A DNA stretch of 64,000 nucleotides, taken from assembly GCF_026914185.1 (NCBI RefSeq), contig NC_070567.1, positions 2,816,001 to 2,880,000 of the forward strand, in the 5' to 3' direction. Positions 10,343 through 22,389 of the stretch are shown here, in pieces. The notes below the pieces were generated by a model. That model did not search any database. It had not been told where the DNA came from and was given only the letters and a program-made list of their open reading frames with translations. Within the stretch, counting starts at the first letter, position 1; every line of letters starts with the position of its first letter. The translations under genes were made by a program, and so were the position numbers. Source of the DNA: Puccinia triticina. Its lineage: Eukaryota; Basidiomycota; Pucciniomycetes; Pucciniales; Pucciniaceae.

Positions 10343-12683
10343 ATGTATCAATCACAACACTCCTGGATGCTGACACCAAATTTGTTGAAAATCTACAGTA
10401 AGCAAATCAGTGTAAACCGAACTGACCTGTTAGTCCTGGCAGAAGTGACCTCCAATCCTTCCGAAGCAATGAGGAGTACATTTTGCCTTGGACAATTCAT
10501 AATTCCTATTTCGTCTCCGACACACTTACCCGGCAGCACCATCCCACAGGTGGGCTTTCTGCAAAGAGTTCGCCGGAGAGTCCACGTGTATAAAGCACCA
10601 CAGAAGCAAATCGGAGATCTCAGCGATACTGCAAGCGAAAATCTGGGTCCTTTACTAGGGCCAGTATCAACTTGTTCAACTCCGGTGACCAATCGCGAGA
10701 TCTCCCCCACCGATCCCGATGTCATCAAGATAAGAGCATTTGTAGTGACCCTTCCTGGCGCCCAGCTTGAGCTCCGCGGTTGCGTTTTTAGTCGTTACGA
10801 GAATGTAGCCCTTGTGCAGTCGGCTTTCGAAGCTGCGCAGGTGGAGCTAACAACAATCTGGAACCACAATCCCAGTGTTTTCTTCGACATTCCACACTAT
10901 GCTGATAACAGTGCGCAAGATGGCGGTATTGCTAAAAAGGATTGGCTTGCACCCGCTCTTTGGCTCTGTCGTACCAAGCTAAAACCGCACCAGCTGACTG
11001 CCCTCCGATTCCTCAGAGAAAACGAGTCCTCCCACCAGAACCCGTCGTTGGTTTGGAATCACCCGAGTAACGCCTGGCTTCGGAGCTTTACCTCTCGCGC
11101 CGGGATTGAAACGACGGCCAAATTGAAGGTGTCAAGGTCCCGGGGATCTATACTTGCGGACGATATGGGTTTGGGCAAGACATTGACGACTCTGGCTCAT
11201 ATCTTGTCAACTAGTGACTTAGCTGTTCAATTTCACTGGGCCGATTGGATACAGCGATCCGCAGCGACTCTGGTCATATGCCCGCTCGCAACCTTGTCTA
11301 ATTGGGAGGCCGAAATCAGGCTCCACTTTGAAGAGAACGCCATCACCTACCAGGTCTTCCATGGAGCGTCTCGGAAACAGTGCAGTAGGAAGGACCTACA
11401 GTCAGCCCTGGTGGCTTTGACCACATATGAGATGATTGCCGGGAGCGCCGATGGGTCACAGGAAGATCAGCTGACGGTCAAATCACTTAATTTGTGCTGG
11501 TTTAGAGTTGTCATCGACGAAGCCCAGTGAGTCAATTACTCCTTCCGCTTGTCAGCGCGTGCAATGCTAAAATTTATTGTTAGTCTGATGAAGAATCCAG
11601 ATGCAAACCGAACCCGGAACATTCAGCAACTCCAGTCCGAGTTTGTACTTTGCTTAACAGGCACGCCAGTCCAAAATCGCCTGACAGACCTGCAGAGTTT
11701 AATTACGACGTTGAGGATTGCCCCGTGGGATGAAGATCTGATTTGGAAGCGATGCTTGATTCCGCGAATGAATCTCAGGGCGGCAGAAGCAATCAGGAGT
11801 CTGACATCATTAATGCAGACGGTCTGCTTGAGACGAACCAAAGAGGTTATTTTGAACCTGCCTGACAAGGTCGAGCATGCTGTCATTGTCAGGAACAGTC
11901 CACAATGGGAAGAAGTCTCAAGGGAGTTGCATCAAACTTTTGTCGCAACTTTTGGAAGATTACGGTCATCTGGCAAGCAGTGGGACCACACCGAGTTTTT
12001 TCAACAGCTGACGATGCTGAGACAGTTTTGCAACCATCCTTTATTTGCAAGAAGCGAGCTGCTTGTTCAACCAACCTGGCGATGGGAGGATTCAGGCAAG
12101 ATTCTCCACCTGATCAGTAGTCTGGAAAACTTCTTGAGTGGAGTCCGAGGGATTAAACGACCAAAGGCTGTTGTATTTTCAAGTTTTGTTGGGTACTTGG
12201 AAATGTAAGCAGGGGTTTTTTCTCCGAAGGCAATGAATGAATTTTGCTGATTGCCTCCGACTACAGCGTTGGACGCGCTCTGGAAGACAATCAGATGGTT
12301 TTCACACGGCTCACAGGGGATCTCACTGCGAGCAAGCGTGATGACAACCTCAGACGGTTTAGGGCCGATAACGATTGTAATGTATTATTGGGATCCCTGC
12401 AAGCAGCAGGAGTGGGTATTGACTTGCGATGCGCTCAGAACGTGTATCTCATGGTCAGTGTTTTTTCATGCATTTCATTGAGCCTAAGGCTCACACGGAC
12501 TGATATTGTCCTTCAATCTTCAAGGAACCGAGTTGGAACCCAGCAAGTGAAAACCAAGCAATTGATAGACTTGATCGTTTGGGACAAAAATATCAGGTGT
12601 GCGTGTACCAATACTACATGGATGTGAGCTTGGAAACAAACATTTTTCAAGTGCAGAGGCGGAAAGGGGAGTTGACTTTGTAA
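10343..12683 (+). CDS. SNF2-family ATPase (Rad5/16-lodestar type, four exons)
   Basis: Swi2/Snf2 DNA-translocating ATPase. Exons 10343-11526, 11584-12204, 12267-12453 and 12525-12683 join in frame to about 716 residues. Introns are 57, 62 and 71 bp with GT-AG borders. Motif I is ADDMGLGKT, Ia VICPLATLSNW, II DEAH (restored across the first splice), III LTGTPVQNRL, followed by CLRRTKE and, in the C-terminal lobe, VVFSSFVGYLE, LTGDLT, GVGIDL, EPSWNP and QAIDRLDRLGQ. The last motif normally has His where Asp stands (DRxHRxGQ), a possible defect. There is no RING finger between the lobes, unlike Rad5/HLTF. The first ATG of the open frame is used; an upstream exon is possible. It is the first gene inside the left end of the giant element. 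Its role there is unknown; chromatin remodelling at donor or target sites is speculation. Confidence 0.85.
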
Positions 12684-12849
12684 GCGCACAATTCCACCAG
12701 TGTGTTGATGTTCTGGGTGCTGATAAATGTTGAGACTGGACTACAGGCTAAGTGTACCGGCTGCAGTAAACGAGCAGTATGAGTGTGCACAGCTGCTAAT
12801 GACAAACCTCATGGAATGAAGACCTCACACTCACTGAGGAGTTGCTCTT

Positions 12850-13956
12850 TTAGTGCGGGATGGTCAGATTTGGCCACTCTGCAGCTGGTTTTTCGTCAAG
12901 GAGCGCTCTTTGGGATTGAGTTAGTGTAGATAAGTATTGTGGGTCATAGCAGTTGACGGGTAGACTGCGGACAACGTGCTTGATGCCGATAGTCGGAATT
13001 GAATCCAAGGGTTTTCGCCGGCACTCCAATATGTATCCTTGCGCAAAGACCCGGCCCTTGGTGTTAATTTTCTTCTGAGCATAAATCGCATCAACTTGTT
13101 GAGCAAAGCGAGTGAACTCGTCCGACCGCCAAGCCAAAGGCACCTTGACCAGAGAACGTGGAGGTGTAGTTTTGGTGTCAGAGGTTGCTTTGATGTTGTC
13201 AAACAAGGTTTTGAGAGCAGGATCGACTGGAAGCTTGGAGAGTGTTTCCTGGCGATGTTGTTGGATCTGTGGTGGTGTGGTAATGAGTGATCAGGATGCA
13301 GGAAAGAACAATTACTAAGGATGCCAATTCCTGACCTGCATTTGTATCTTTGTCTTTGATTCAGACTTCTGCTTTTTTGATTGTCTCACAGCGGAAAATC
13401 GACCCAAACAAAGTCCTTCCTGCCTGCCAATGAACCAGCGGTGGAGCAGGCCGAGTACGACGGATTTGGAACCCGCATCCGCGGGATCAATGAAAAATTG
13501 ACTGAACGCTCCTTCCTTGTACGCATTCGACCAGTGTTTGAACACAAAAGCAGCGAAAATTTGATTCCAGTGCGCGTCCCACGGGTGATCCCAGGCAAAG
13601 GTCTGACCTGGGAAATGAGAGCGGGACAGGTCTTGCTGAAACAGAGCTCTGAATATCGGGTCAACTGTTTGAGATTTGACTAGGAGCGCAGCCTCTGGAA
13701 TCGGATCTATTGCGTGAACGGGGATGGAGTCCGGCAGGTTTGAGCCGACGTGGAAGCTGTGTGGCAGGGGACGTATCTTCCACTCGTCCGACGGAGGTTT
13801 CTTCTTGGAAGGAACCAAGTTAAGCAGAGTCCTGAGGAAGGCTGACACGCTGCGAGAGCAGGGCGAGTTGGAATTTGGAAGCAACGTCGAATAGATTGCG
13901 TTGATCTTGGCGACTGTGCCTGGTGGTTTCCCATCTCGAAAATTGGCGTTAGACAT
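12850..13956 (-). CDS. Gene A: uncharacterised protein of the giant element
   Basis: Two exons, 13956-13336 and 13266-12850, flank a 69-bp GTCAGG...CACAG intron. The joined frame gives 345 residues starting MSNANFRDGKPPGTVAKINA. No catalytic motif was recognised. The middle part has aromatic-rich segments (AWDHPWDAHWNQIFAAFVFKH and GLLHRWFIGRQ). After the intron comes a basic stretch (KVPLAWRSDEFTRFAQQVD). The protein is soluble-looking, without signal peptide or membrane spans. It is convergent with the SNF2 gene, and its start lies about 165 bp from a cluster of two 38-bp palindromes. The unbroken frame across a good intron supports a real gene; function unknown. Confidence 0.65.
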
Positions 13957-14155
13957 GGGGATTGTGGAAGGGGAAACAGAGGCGATGGGTGGCTTAGGAG
14001 GACTGTAAGCTAGAGACAGCCAGCTTAAGTATTGCCTTACACATCAATCGGGTTTGGAGGCACAAAGGGGTGGTGTTGCCTGCTTGGCCTCAAAGGGGAT
14101 TTTCTGACAGGAAGGGGGGGTCCGACGCCTGGTGTTTGGTCCGAGGGCACCTCTA

Positions 14156-14193
14156 TGTCCACCCTATCGTACGGCCGAACGGTTGGGTGGACA
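14156..14193. promoter_or_regulatory. 38-bp palindrome P1
   Basis: Imperfect palindrome beginning TGTCCACCCTATCGTACGG and ending GGTTGGGTGGACA. It is one of six same-length copies (P1-P6) sharing the half-site TGTCCACCNTAACGTACGG. It lies upstream of gene A. Function is unknown; a dimer-binding site is inferred from the symmetry. Confidence 0.75.
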
Positions 14194-14300
14194 AGTGATG
14201 TCATGGCGTGGTGGAGCTGTGACATCAGCTGAAAAACTGGCCATGCGGTCCAGAGTGCCTTTCACCAACTAGTCAGCTGGTCCTCCGTGTGTCAGAACTT

Positions 14301-14338
14301 TTTCCACCCTAACGTACGCCCGTACGGTACGGTGGACA
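14301..14338. promoter_or_regulatory. 38-bp palindrome P2
   Basis: Second copy, 145 bp from P1, beginning TTTCCACCCTAACGTACG and ending GGTACGGTGGACA, with several mismatches in the arms. Same 38-bp length and centre as the others. Confidence 0.75.
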
Positions 14339-15040
14339 TGGGCTTCTCGCTGTTCAGTGATGGAGCACTGAAGATTGTCTTGCTTGTTTGCCAAAAAAAC
14401 TCCAAATTTACAGAACTTAGAAGGTAAGCTCCATCTTGCGACCAACCGCGCCGCGCCCTTCTTTGCAGTCAGCCTCCCATGATTCTCTCTCGCGCAGGGG
14501 AAGTCTGAGACGGTGCCTCCACCTTGGAGCATAGCGCCAACTCCACATCCGAGGCGCATTCTAAAGGGCCTCAGAGCATTGGGCAACCCAGGCTACCGCC
14601 ACAACCATTGTTTTGACTGGCTGGGATTTACGAGCTGCGCGCCCAACGATTTCAGACCCTGTTGGATATTCCGAGTCATGCGAAGTGCGCCGACATGTTG
14701 CGCAATAGCAGCACAACTACTGCCAGCGTGCTGGGGGTCATTAGTTCCGGTTCCATGATGTGAATTAAGAAACTGTCTCATTTCCCGACGCCGGAAGAAC
14801 CCACCCCAATGCAGATACACAATGACAGGCAATACATAGTGAACCTCTGCTGTCACACATCCTCAAGAACTCACAAAATTTGACAGGAGACGGCTCTTGC
14901 GCATGAGGTACCTTTGGTGGTGACGTTGTAATTGGTCCTGTACGAAGAAATCAAAGAGAGGTAAACGTTGAATGGAAGTAGGTGCCGTTGATCTCATTAA
15001 AACAAGGGCTCTCTGACCTGTGCAGATCACATTTAAGAAT

Positions 15041-15430
15041 TCAGGAGCTCCCTGATTTAGCCGCGGTTCCTTCAATAGCTCCACATTTGCTAAAGTTTAT
15101 TGGACCTGGGAGCAGCCATTGGCAAAAGATCTTGAGAATTTCCATGACATGAGGGATGAGTGAGGACACATGGCACTCACTCTGGCCTTGACGACAACGA
15201 ATAGCATTCCAAGTTACGTGGACATTTGGAACAGCCCAGTGTGGGATCTTCATGTCAATGGCATCGGCAAACAACTTGCCTTGAAACCCATAGGCCATAT
15301 TGCGGTTGGTTGTTTGATTGGTGTTGCTTTCAGATTTGTTGACCACACGCTGCATTTCGGTGTCAACAAGGATCTGACTTTCTTTCAGCCAGGTGAGTTG
15401 GGCGGAAGTGAAGGTAGCGTTGTTCGGCAT
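15041..15430 (-). CDS. Gene B: uncharacterised open frame
   Basis: Minus-strand frame starting ATG at 15430 (MPNNATFTSAQLTWLKESQI) with a hydrophilic N-terminus and a section NMAYGFQGKLFADAIDMKIP. A GTGAGT near 15174 could be a splice donor, so the last third as annotated may be intron, with further exons down to about 14863. No family is recognised. It lies between the palindrome cluster P1-P2 and the Tnp2 gene, divergent from Tnp2. Real coding status is likely but the gene model is not settled. Confidence 0.4.
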   Translation of the reverse strand: MPNNATFTSAQLTWLKESQILVDTEMQRVVNKSESNTNQTTNRNMAYGFQGKLFADAIDMKIPHWAVPNVHVTWNAIRCRQGQSECHVSSLIPHVMEILKIFCQWLLPGPINFSKCGAIEGTAAKSGSS

Positions 15431-16044
15431 CGTGCGGGTTTCTGTGGGTGGCTATGATGATGCTTCTTGACGGTTGATGTAACCCGAGTGCGGTGAGGCT
15501 GTGACTGAGGTGTTAGGCAGATGAAAGAAAAACCTGCCCAGGGGCAAAAGAGGTGAAATATGAACAGGAGCGTTCCTGGGGTCCACCCCTCTTTGGCTTT
15601 CAGTGGCGTGTCTGGTCCAATCTCGGTAATCTGATGTCGGAGCCAACCAAGGATTGAACTACGGCTTTTCTGGCGGTTAGAATTGGGTGCGGAATGTTTC
15701 AAGAAGGATGAACTGTGCTTGTCTTCTTGGCCAACGAGAACAAGTGCAGTCTTTGGAATGCATGTCAATCTCTGGTTCATTCGGTACACCGTAATTGAAG
15801 CCGAGCTGCACTGCTTGAGGGAAAGATGTGACACAGATTGTATATATGACGATGGCAGCGTGTACAGCCAATCCAACTCCTCTCAAGTACTTTCAAGAAG
15901 TCCACTGTTTTAGATTGAGTCGTGCTTCCTCCAGGGGCAGTGAATGTACATCCCCAGTTGGCAGGCCACACCCTCCCTGCTTCCTTTTCCAGATTAATCT
16001 GACTCAGACACAACCTTCTCCGCCAGCAAAACGTACAACAGAAC

Positions 16045-19000
16045 ATGGTCCAACGGCCACTTCATGTCTGTCACTGTGAATCCTATGGTTGCAATCTGCA
16101 GCAACATGAAGGAGAAGGCAGAGGCGTGGTTGCAGGGAGAGTGTTGTCTAAGCGTACTTTTCAAAAGCATCAGGGGAAGATAGACGTTGAAAGGTCACAA
16201 CACAAGGCAACTGAATCTGAAACCATTCCACAACCATCAACCCGTAATGCTGTCAGTGGAATTGATGATACTTACTTCTTAAACAAGAATGCTGCTGACG
16301 ATTTCCAGTCTCAGCAGAGTCTTGCGATGGCGGACCCGTCGGGCTCGTCAGAAATTGCGCGCACCCCTACAACGCAGGTCTTTCTGGAAGAATCATTTTG
16401 CAAGCAGGTGATGACTCAGTTGGTGTTGTCGATGTTTTCAAACAAACTCAGTAAAGCTGGTGCCGTGGATTTCCTCAAGGCTGCGCGGGCAAATGTTCAC
16501 CTTCTTGGGAAGATCTGGAGCATGAAGAATTCCACCAACATAGACCCAATCCCCATAGTGGAGCAGATCCCGCAGACTCCAGAGGCGGTCTTCCATTGCC
16601 TCGGCTTGAATCCAAACTTGACAACGCAGGTTTGTTGCAAGAAATGTTTTGCGCTTTACTCAATTGACGATTACAACCGTGACAGTCGTCGCCGATGCGC
16701 CCAGCCTTTCCTCTCGGCTTGCCAAGGCTACTGCAAGTGGGCTAAATCCCAGAACATTAGTCCAAAATGTGATGAACCACTCTTCAAGTTCAACAAGAAT
16801 CGGAAAGCGGTTCCAGTTCAAACATTTACCTATGTGTCTCTCAAGTCTTGGTTAAAAAACCGTCTCCTGGAACGTCCATTTGAAAATTTGCTAGATTCAA
16901 GCCTCACTGCTAACGATTGGAATGATGACCGAGATATGGAGGATGTTTGGCACGGGAGTGTTTGGCGTGAATTCCCGAATTCTGACAACGGTTTGGGAGT
17001 GTATACACAATGTTTGGGGAATCTGGTCTTCAGCCTGTATCTCAACTGGTTCAGCCCCAAAGGAAGCTCAAATCTTGGAAAGCACACATCTGTAGGGGCA
17101 ATCACGCTTGTTTGTCTCAATCTGCCGCCAACAAATCGATATAAGCCAGAAAACATTTTTCTATTGGGCATCATTCCGGGTCCGAAGGAACCAAGGCTAG
17201 AGGAGATAAATCATGTATTGCGGCCCTTGGTTGACAAGCTGAAAGAGTTGTGGAGGGGAGTGTCCTTTGACTCCACAAGTATGCACCCAACGGGCAGGAA
17301 GATCCGAGTAGCTATTTTTCCGCTCATTGGGGACTTACCAGCGTTGCGCAAGACTGTGGGATTTGGGAGTCACGCTGCCACTTTGTTCTGTTCCTTCTGC
17401 CTCCTCAGCAAGGATTGCGTAGAAGAGACAAATCCGCTGAAATTTCCGTGTCGGACGGATGAATTACATCTGCAACGTGCATCTGAGTGGCTCCAACTCA
17501 CCAATTTCACCGAGCAAAAGAAGTTCTCGAAAGCACACGGCGTACGATGGAGCATTCTCAATGAGCTTCCGTATTGGCGACCGGTTCAACACTGCTCAAT
17601 TGAAGTGATGCACGCCCTGATCCTGGGTGACCTTAAAGACCACAGCATGCGTTTCTTGGATCTGGCCTCAGCCGGAGCCCTGCTCAAGAAGACGCAGGAG
17701 CAGAACAAGCAGTGGCAGAATGCCCAATCATATGGCGAGCCTCCCTTCGCAGATCATACCCACCGTGTCCGCAATCCAAGGATGAAACGTAAGCGGGCAG
17801 ACCCCGTTGATGACACTTCGGCCGCCGACCGACCTAAGAAAAGAACCCGACAAAGAGCCAGCCTGGGTGCGCCTTCCCGCAGTGCTATTGCTGAAACTCA
17901 ATCCAATTCAGACGCTTCATCGTCTTCAACACATTCATATGCGCTGCGTATGAGGAAGAAGAACCTATACAACTCGTACGCTGCGGACGAGGAAGCTGAG
18001 ACTGAAGATGATTGCCGAAGCGATTACACTATTCAAGGTGCCCAAGAGAGATCCAGCGCCCGACACTTCCGAGATGAAGATACAGAAGCTCCCGGTTTGT
18101 CCGCAGAGGAACTTGATGTTGTCCGACGAACCATTCTACACACGGTCTTGCCCTCTTGGATTGACAGATTGCCACGCAATTTAGGAGCAGCCAACCATGG
18201 CTCCTTGAAGGCGGCTGAGTGGTTAATACTATACAAGGTGTACTATACCATTGCTCTGATTCCGCTGTGGGTCAAAGGACTCCGGGACGCTGCCACGGAA
18301 GAGAGCAGGAGGCGAATTTCATTACTGCCAGAATCAACCTCCACGCTCTCTCAAATCACGCACTTTTTGACTCTCCCAAAGATTAAGTTTAAGGATCTGA
18401 GTGAACTCGATGGTTTGATATTAAAGTACAGACAATGTTTGCAGAGGGGGTGGCCTGGAGAAACCAGCACGCCAAACTTGCATCTCACACAACATTTCAG
18501 CGAAGTAATCCGTCGATTTGGTCCGCCTCAATCAACGGCAGCTTGGGCACAAGAAAGGGTCAACGGGATGTTACAAAGGTTACCCACAAACCACCACCTC
18601 GGTCAGTATCTGCTCTTTGCTCATCTGCGTGAGTTGACTTGGGAATAGGATGGTTGCTGATTGGTTGTTGACGTGACAGACCAAATACCCAAGACTCTCA
18701 TTACCAAATGGCACATCAACTCAAACCTTGCTTCTGCCCTTAATGACCCAACATTCCCCGTTTTGTCAGGGGGAGATGATTCAGATACAAAGGAGGAGGT
18801 CACTTTCACACTTGATCAGCCTTTGTTCCAGAAGTGGCAGCGGGCAGTGGTGGGAAACAGAACTTCCAGGGGCAGGCGGGGATTGGCTCAGTCAGATCTG
18901 CATTTGAACCCTGCAGTCAAACGCGTCCAAAGTGTACTACTCAACAGGAAATCCTTCACTTGCAAGCAGCAGCACCGCGGCAACTGCTTGGTCAAGTTTG

Positions 19001-19398
19001 TCCTAGGGAAGAGTCAACGCTTCGGAGAGACGGAGATTATTTTCCGGTCGAACCAAACACCAAACAAAACCTGGATGGTCATCAATCCGTTTGATGAGCT
19101 AGGAAGAGATGAGGATCCTTACGGCGATTACCCGGACCTAAACTGTCGGTTGGTGAAGACCAAACATGACAGCCCAGTGGTGATAGACAGCGAGCATGTC
19201 ATTGGGCATGTTGCCATTATGCAACACGGAGCTGGGACCTTTGGACTGCCTGGTGAAACAATCAGTTCTGTTGGATTAGCTACTGCGGTCAGTTTGTTCA
19301 GCTACAACTCAGTCTGTTTTTGTGTGTTTGTTCTGAGGGGCACTCTTTGGTCACGCAATGCGGCAGGGTTGGGAGGGACTAGCGGAGAACTGATTTGA
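16045..19398 (+). CDS. Tnp2-domain (CACTA/EnSpm-type) transposase
   Basis: Large transposase. Exon 1 (16045-18628) starts MVQRPLHVCHCESYGC, with a Cys/His-rich N-terminus and a GRVLSKRTFQKH segment. It then shows a CCKKCFALY...RRCAQPFL zinc-binding segment (about residues 195-225) and the Tnp2 core: GNLVFSLYLNWFSPKG, LVCLNLPPTNRYKPENIFL, IIPGPKEPRLEEINHVLRPL, IGDLPALRKTVGFGSHAATL, CSFC and SIEVMHALILGDLKDH. An acidic/basic linker rich in Ser, Lys and Arg follows (about residues 575-690). A 51-bp GTGAGT...GACAG intron (18629-18679) joins exon 2, which runs through VIDSEHVIGHVAIMQ and TISSVGLATA. A GTCAGT just after LATA may be another donor, so the last 36 residues and the stop are uncertain. 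The core is open throughout. It is the only recognised transposase of the outer element. Confidence 0.85.
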
Positions 19399-19737
19399 GG
19401 GATCTCTGAAAGGGTGTGTGCTGTGCCTCGGCCGCCGGCAAGCGTGGGGTGGGGAACAAAGGAGCAACACACATTCAACCAACTCTCGGAGTATACCCAC
19501 ATAATCTATTCCCAAGATCCCTTTATGTTCGAAGTCAGAGGCATCTCAGTCCGAATTGTGTCGGATTTGTAGATTTTTCATCTGTTGTGACTCGGTTGTC
19601 TTATCATTTCAACACCCTATCCCTAGAAACTAGCAGCAATTTTATCCAGCGTCACTCAATAGGAGGATTCTTTGCGCCCCATCCATAACCAGATATCGTA
19701 CTCCCAAGCTCCCTCACGTTCCCTCTAGTGAGACCAG

Positions 19738-21435
19738 ATGGTCATGAATAGCGAAAGGGCCCCCCCAGGTGTACCAGCGGTGGACACAGATGATAGTCCC
19801 CCAATGAGAGATCCGGCAGATGGGTGGATTTCCTCGCTTGTTGATAAGCTTGTTCCCCAATTTCAGGCCAATGGATCACCCGGCGGCGGAGATGGGGCAA
19901 TGAATACTGACAATCAAGGCAAGTCACACACGATGCGCACATTGAAAGAAGGATTGTATACTGACAACCCTCCTGGCTCTGTAGGTGTCCCTCCGGCTGA
20001 ACAAATGAGCCCTGAGATCCCCGACGAATCACACCTGGACCCAAAGTTTTTGGTCTTGCAGGCGAGACAAGCCAGACAACAAGCAGACCATGCGGACGGT
20101 CAGAGGCGATTGAACCGACGCGCCAAAGGAATTGCGCAAAAGGGATCGCTGGCAGAGCACTACGACCAGTACTCTAGGAAGATACAAGGCTTTGTCAAAT
20201 TCTTCCTTGGGAATCCGGAAAAGCCGCATGATTATCCCTCCACTCCGACTGAACGTGAGCTCCAGGACCTATACTGGATCGAGAAGAGAAGTGCCACCAT
20301 CATCACTGAACTCGACCGGGTACGAGCAGCTCTTGCTGACAAGACGCCTGCCGAGATCAACTACTGTGTGTCTATTGCTGAGAAAGAAATTCGCAAAAGT
20401 ATGCCCCAACCACTGTTCACCCCAGCCGTTTTGAAGGGCCCTGGGAGAGGCTGTAAGCCCGTCAACATCCAAACAAAGGCTGATGTAGAGAGCGCTCTGG
20501 CTTTGTCGGGAATATCACGGTCACCTTCCAGTGGGAAACTGTGGGAGATGACAGCTCTGCTTGGAACTTGACAATCACGGAGGTCCTGGCTTTGAAGGCG
20601 GTCGGATGTATTCGACGAACGACCCCGGTTACTGACGAGCAGGCTGGTCAAGCTCCCGCCATCATTCGCCGATGGCTCAAGACCAAATCCCGAGAGATAC
20701 ACGAATTTCAAAAGATGGACGTTGCAACTTACAACAAGATGAAGGAAGATAAAGCCACAAAAGGGCAGTACCAACAATGGCGCAAAAGGGTAGGTTCCAT
20801 CCTTGTTGATCATTGCACCAAGAGGTACTGCCAAATTACTCACCCGCGGTTGATTGACGTGGCAGATCAAGGACAACTGATGTGAAATAATCAAAAAAAC
20901 TCTTGACAAAAACATTCCATTGGCCAGCATTGTCGAACGAAAAGACTGCTCCTCCGACATTGAGGATGGTGGGAAAGGCACTGCCCCTGTTTCCATGATA
21001 CCGGACTGGCGTAGCGACCATCTGACGAATGTCTTACACTGCCTCGACAAGATATTCATTGCGCGCGCCGAGCATCCAAAGACCATTGCCGCCAACCAAC
21101 TCCTTTACACACTTTCCAGACGTGGCTTCAAACACACCAAGGGCATTGTTGGCGTTCCGCGTGGGTTGCCGCTTGATTGCTACAGCCAGGCTTATTGGAG
21201 TCAACTCAGCTCTTATGAGCAAGGTACCGTCTCAAAGGTCCCTGCCATAAATCTCAAAACTATTGCCGCAAACATGCAGAAACTCTGTCACCGTCACAAC
21301 GGCAATCACGGATCTAGCAGTGCACCTTCAGCCACAAATGCCACAACCGGACGAAATTCAGGGCCGAGTGGGTCAAGCGGTCAAGGTGCTTCTTCCGCAC
21401 CAGTACCAGGGGGGTCAATGGAAGTAGATCGTTGA
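19738..21435 (+). CDS. Gene C: uncharacterised protein, one frameshift
   Basis: ATG at 19738 (MVMNSERAPPGVPAVDTDDS). Exons 19738-20881 and 20928-21435 are split by a 46-bp GTGAAA...GGCCAG intron. In the first exon the frame moves by one base at about 20510-20515. Before it the protein reads ...DVESALALSG; after it the next frame reads NITVTFQWETVGDDSSAWNL. The latter has no start of its own, so loss of one base is the simplest explanation. The middle is helical and charged (QARQARQQADHADGQRRLNR). The C-terminus is Ser/Gly/Ala-rich and ends GGSMEVDR. No known domain was recognised. It follows Tnp2 on the same strand by about 340 bp. If the frameshift is real this copy is damaged; otherwise it may be a sequencing error. 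Confidence 0.6.
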
Positions 21436-21782
21436 GACACTCTTACCCAGTTGCCTTAAATATTGTGTGTGCTCAACAGTCACAGATGCGTGAAGATTCT
21501 GCCACTCCTCGACACCATGTATTTGTATTCAAAATTTGTGTCCCCCTTGTGTTCAAGACGGAAATGTTGTTAGCCTGTGATAGATACATGTGGATTGAGG
21601 ACCTTAACAATACTCTGTTCCATTCGACCAGATTGCCATCTGGGACATCCGGTGGCAGTCATGATGACTCATAGACGGTCCTCCCAAGAGGATTCCGCCT
21701 GCCAGCCCTCAAAAGGTGGGTGCAGATGGCGCTGTCACGGGCAAACCAAGCAGCTGTCTTCAGCAAGAACCATGATTTCTGA

Positions 21783-21820
21783 TGTCCACCGTAACGTACG
21801 GCCGTACGTTTGGGTGGACA
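21783..21820. promoter_or_regulatory. 38-bp palindrome P3
   Basis: Begins TGTCCACCGTAACGTACGG and ends CGTTTGGGTGGACA; near-perfect two-fold symmetry around GGCC. It lies in the spacer between genes C and D. Confidence 0.85.
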
Positions 21821-22060
21821 TCAGGAAGCCCCGCAATCCGCGCAGCAGCCTACGCGGGGCCCATTGAGAAGGCCTCGCTGCGAGCCAATCCAGAAGCCCG
21901 ACTCATGGCAGGCAAGAATTGATGACTGGAAGGCAGTTGAGGACCGTCCCACACATGTCCTAATGACCACCATTCTACCCACTGTGTTGTGGCCTGAATG
22001 AGGTATGCACTGTTGTGCAATTGGGCTTGCACAGAGTTGAAAACTGTGCGAGCACCAGAT

Positions 22061-22100
22061 TTGTCCACCCTAACGTACGGCCGTACGTTAGGGTGGACAA
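22061..22100. promoter_or_regulatory. 38-bp palindrome P4 (perfect, extends to 40 bp)
   Basis: Perfect palindrome: the left half is TTGTCCACCCTAACGTACGG and the right half is its exact reverse complement. This copy defines the consensus of the family. It lies 240 bp from P3 and 250 bp from P5. Confidence 0.92.
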
Positions 22101-22351
22101 CAGCCTGCAGTGTTGTCACCAGAATCAACATCAATCCTCAGCTTGACTTCACCGCCCCAAGGTATCCCCCAAACGCCTCGTGGCGTGAGATCAATGTAGT
22201 GCAGATTCTTGCGCGGACCGGCCACCTCTCACTCGGCCTCACACTAGCGCTTCTGCGTGGTGTTTGAAATCATCAAGACTTTCACCATATCCAGGCGTGG
22301 CAACCCAAGGCAGGTGAGCCTAGATCCAAAATGCAACCCTGGGGGCCCTCA

Positions 22352-22389
22352 TGTCCACCTTAACGTACGGCCGTACGTTGCGGTGGACA
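22352..22389. promoter_or_regulatory. 38-bp palindrome P5
   Basis: Begins TGTCCACCTTAACGTACGG and ends CGTTGCGGTGGACA. Located about 515 bp upstream of the gene D start. Confidence 0.85.

Noticed and set aside
11527..11583. SNF2 gene ending at DEAQ with a stop codon, making the ATPase broken.
   Set aside because: A 57-bp GTGAGT...GTTAG intron restores DEAH and the downstream frame, and all later junctions keep phase.
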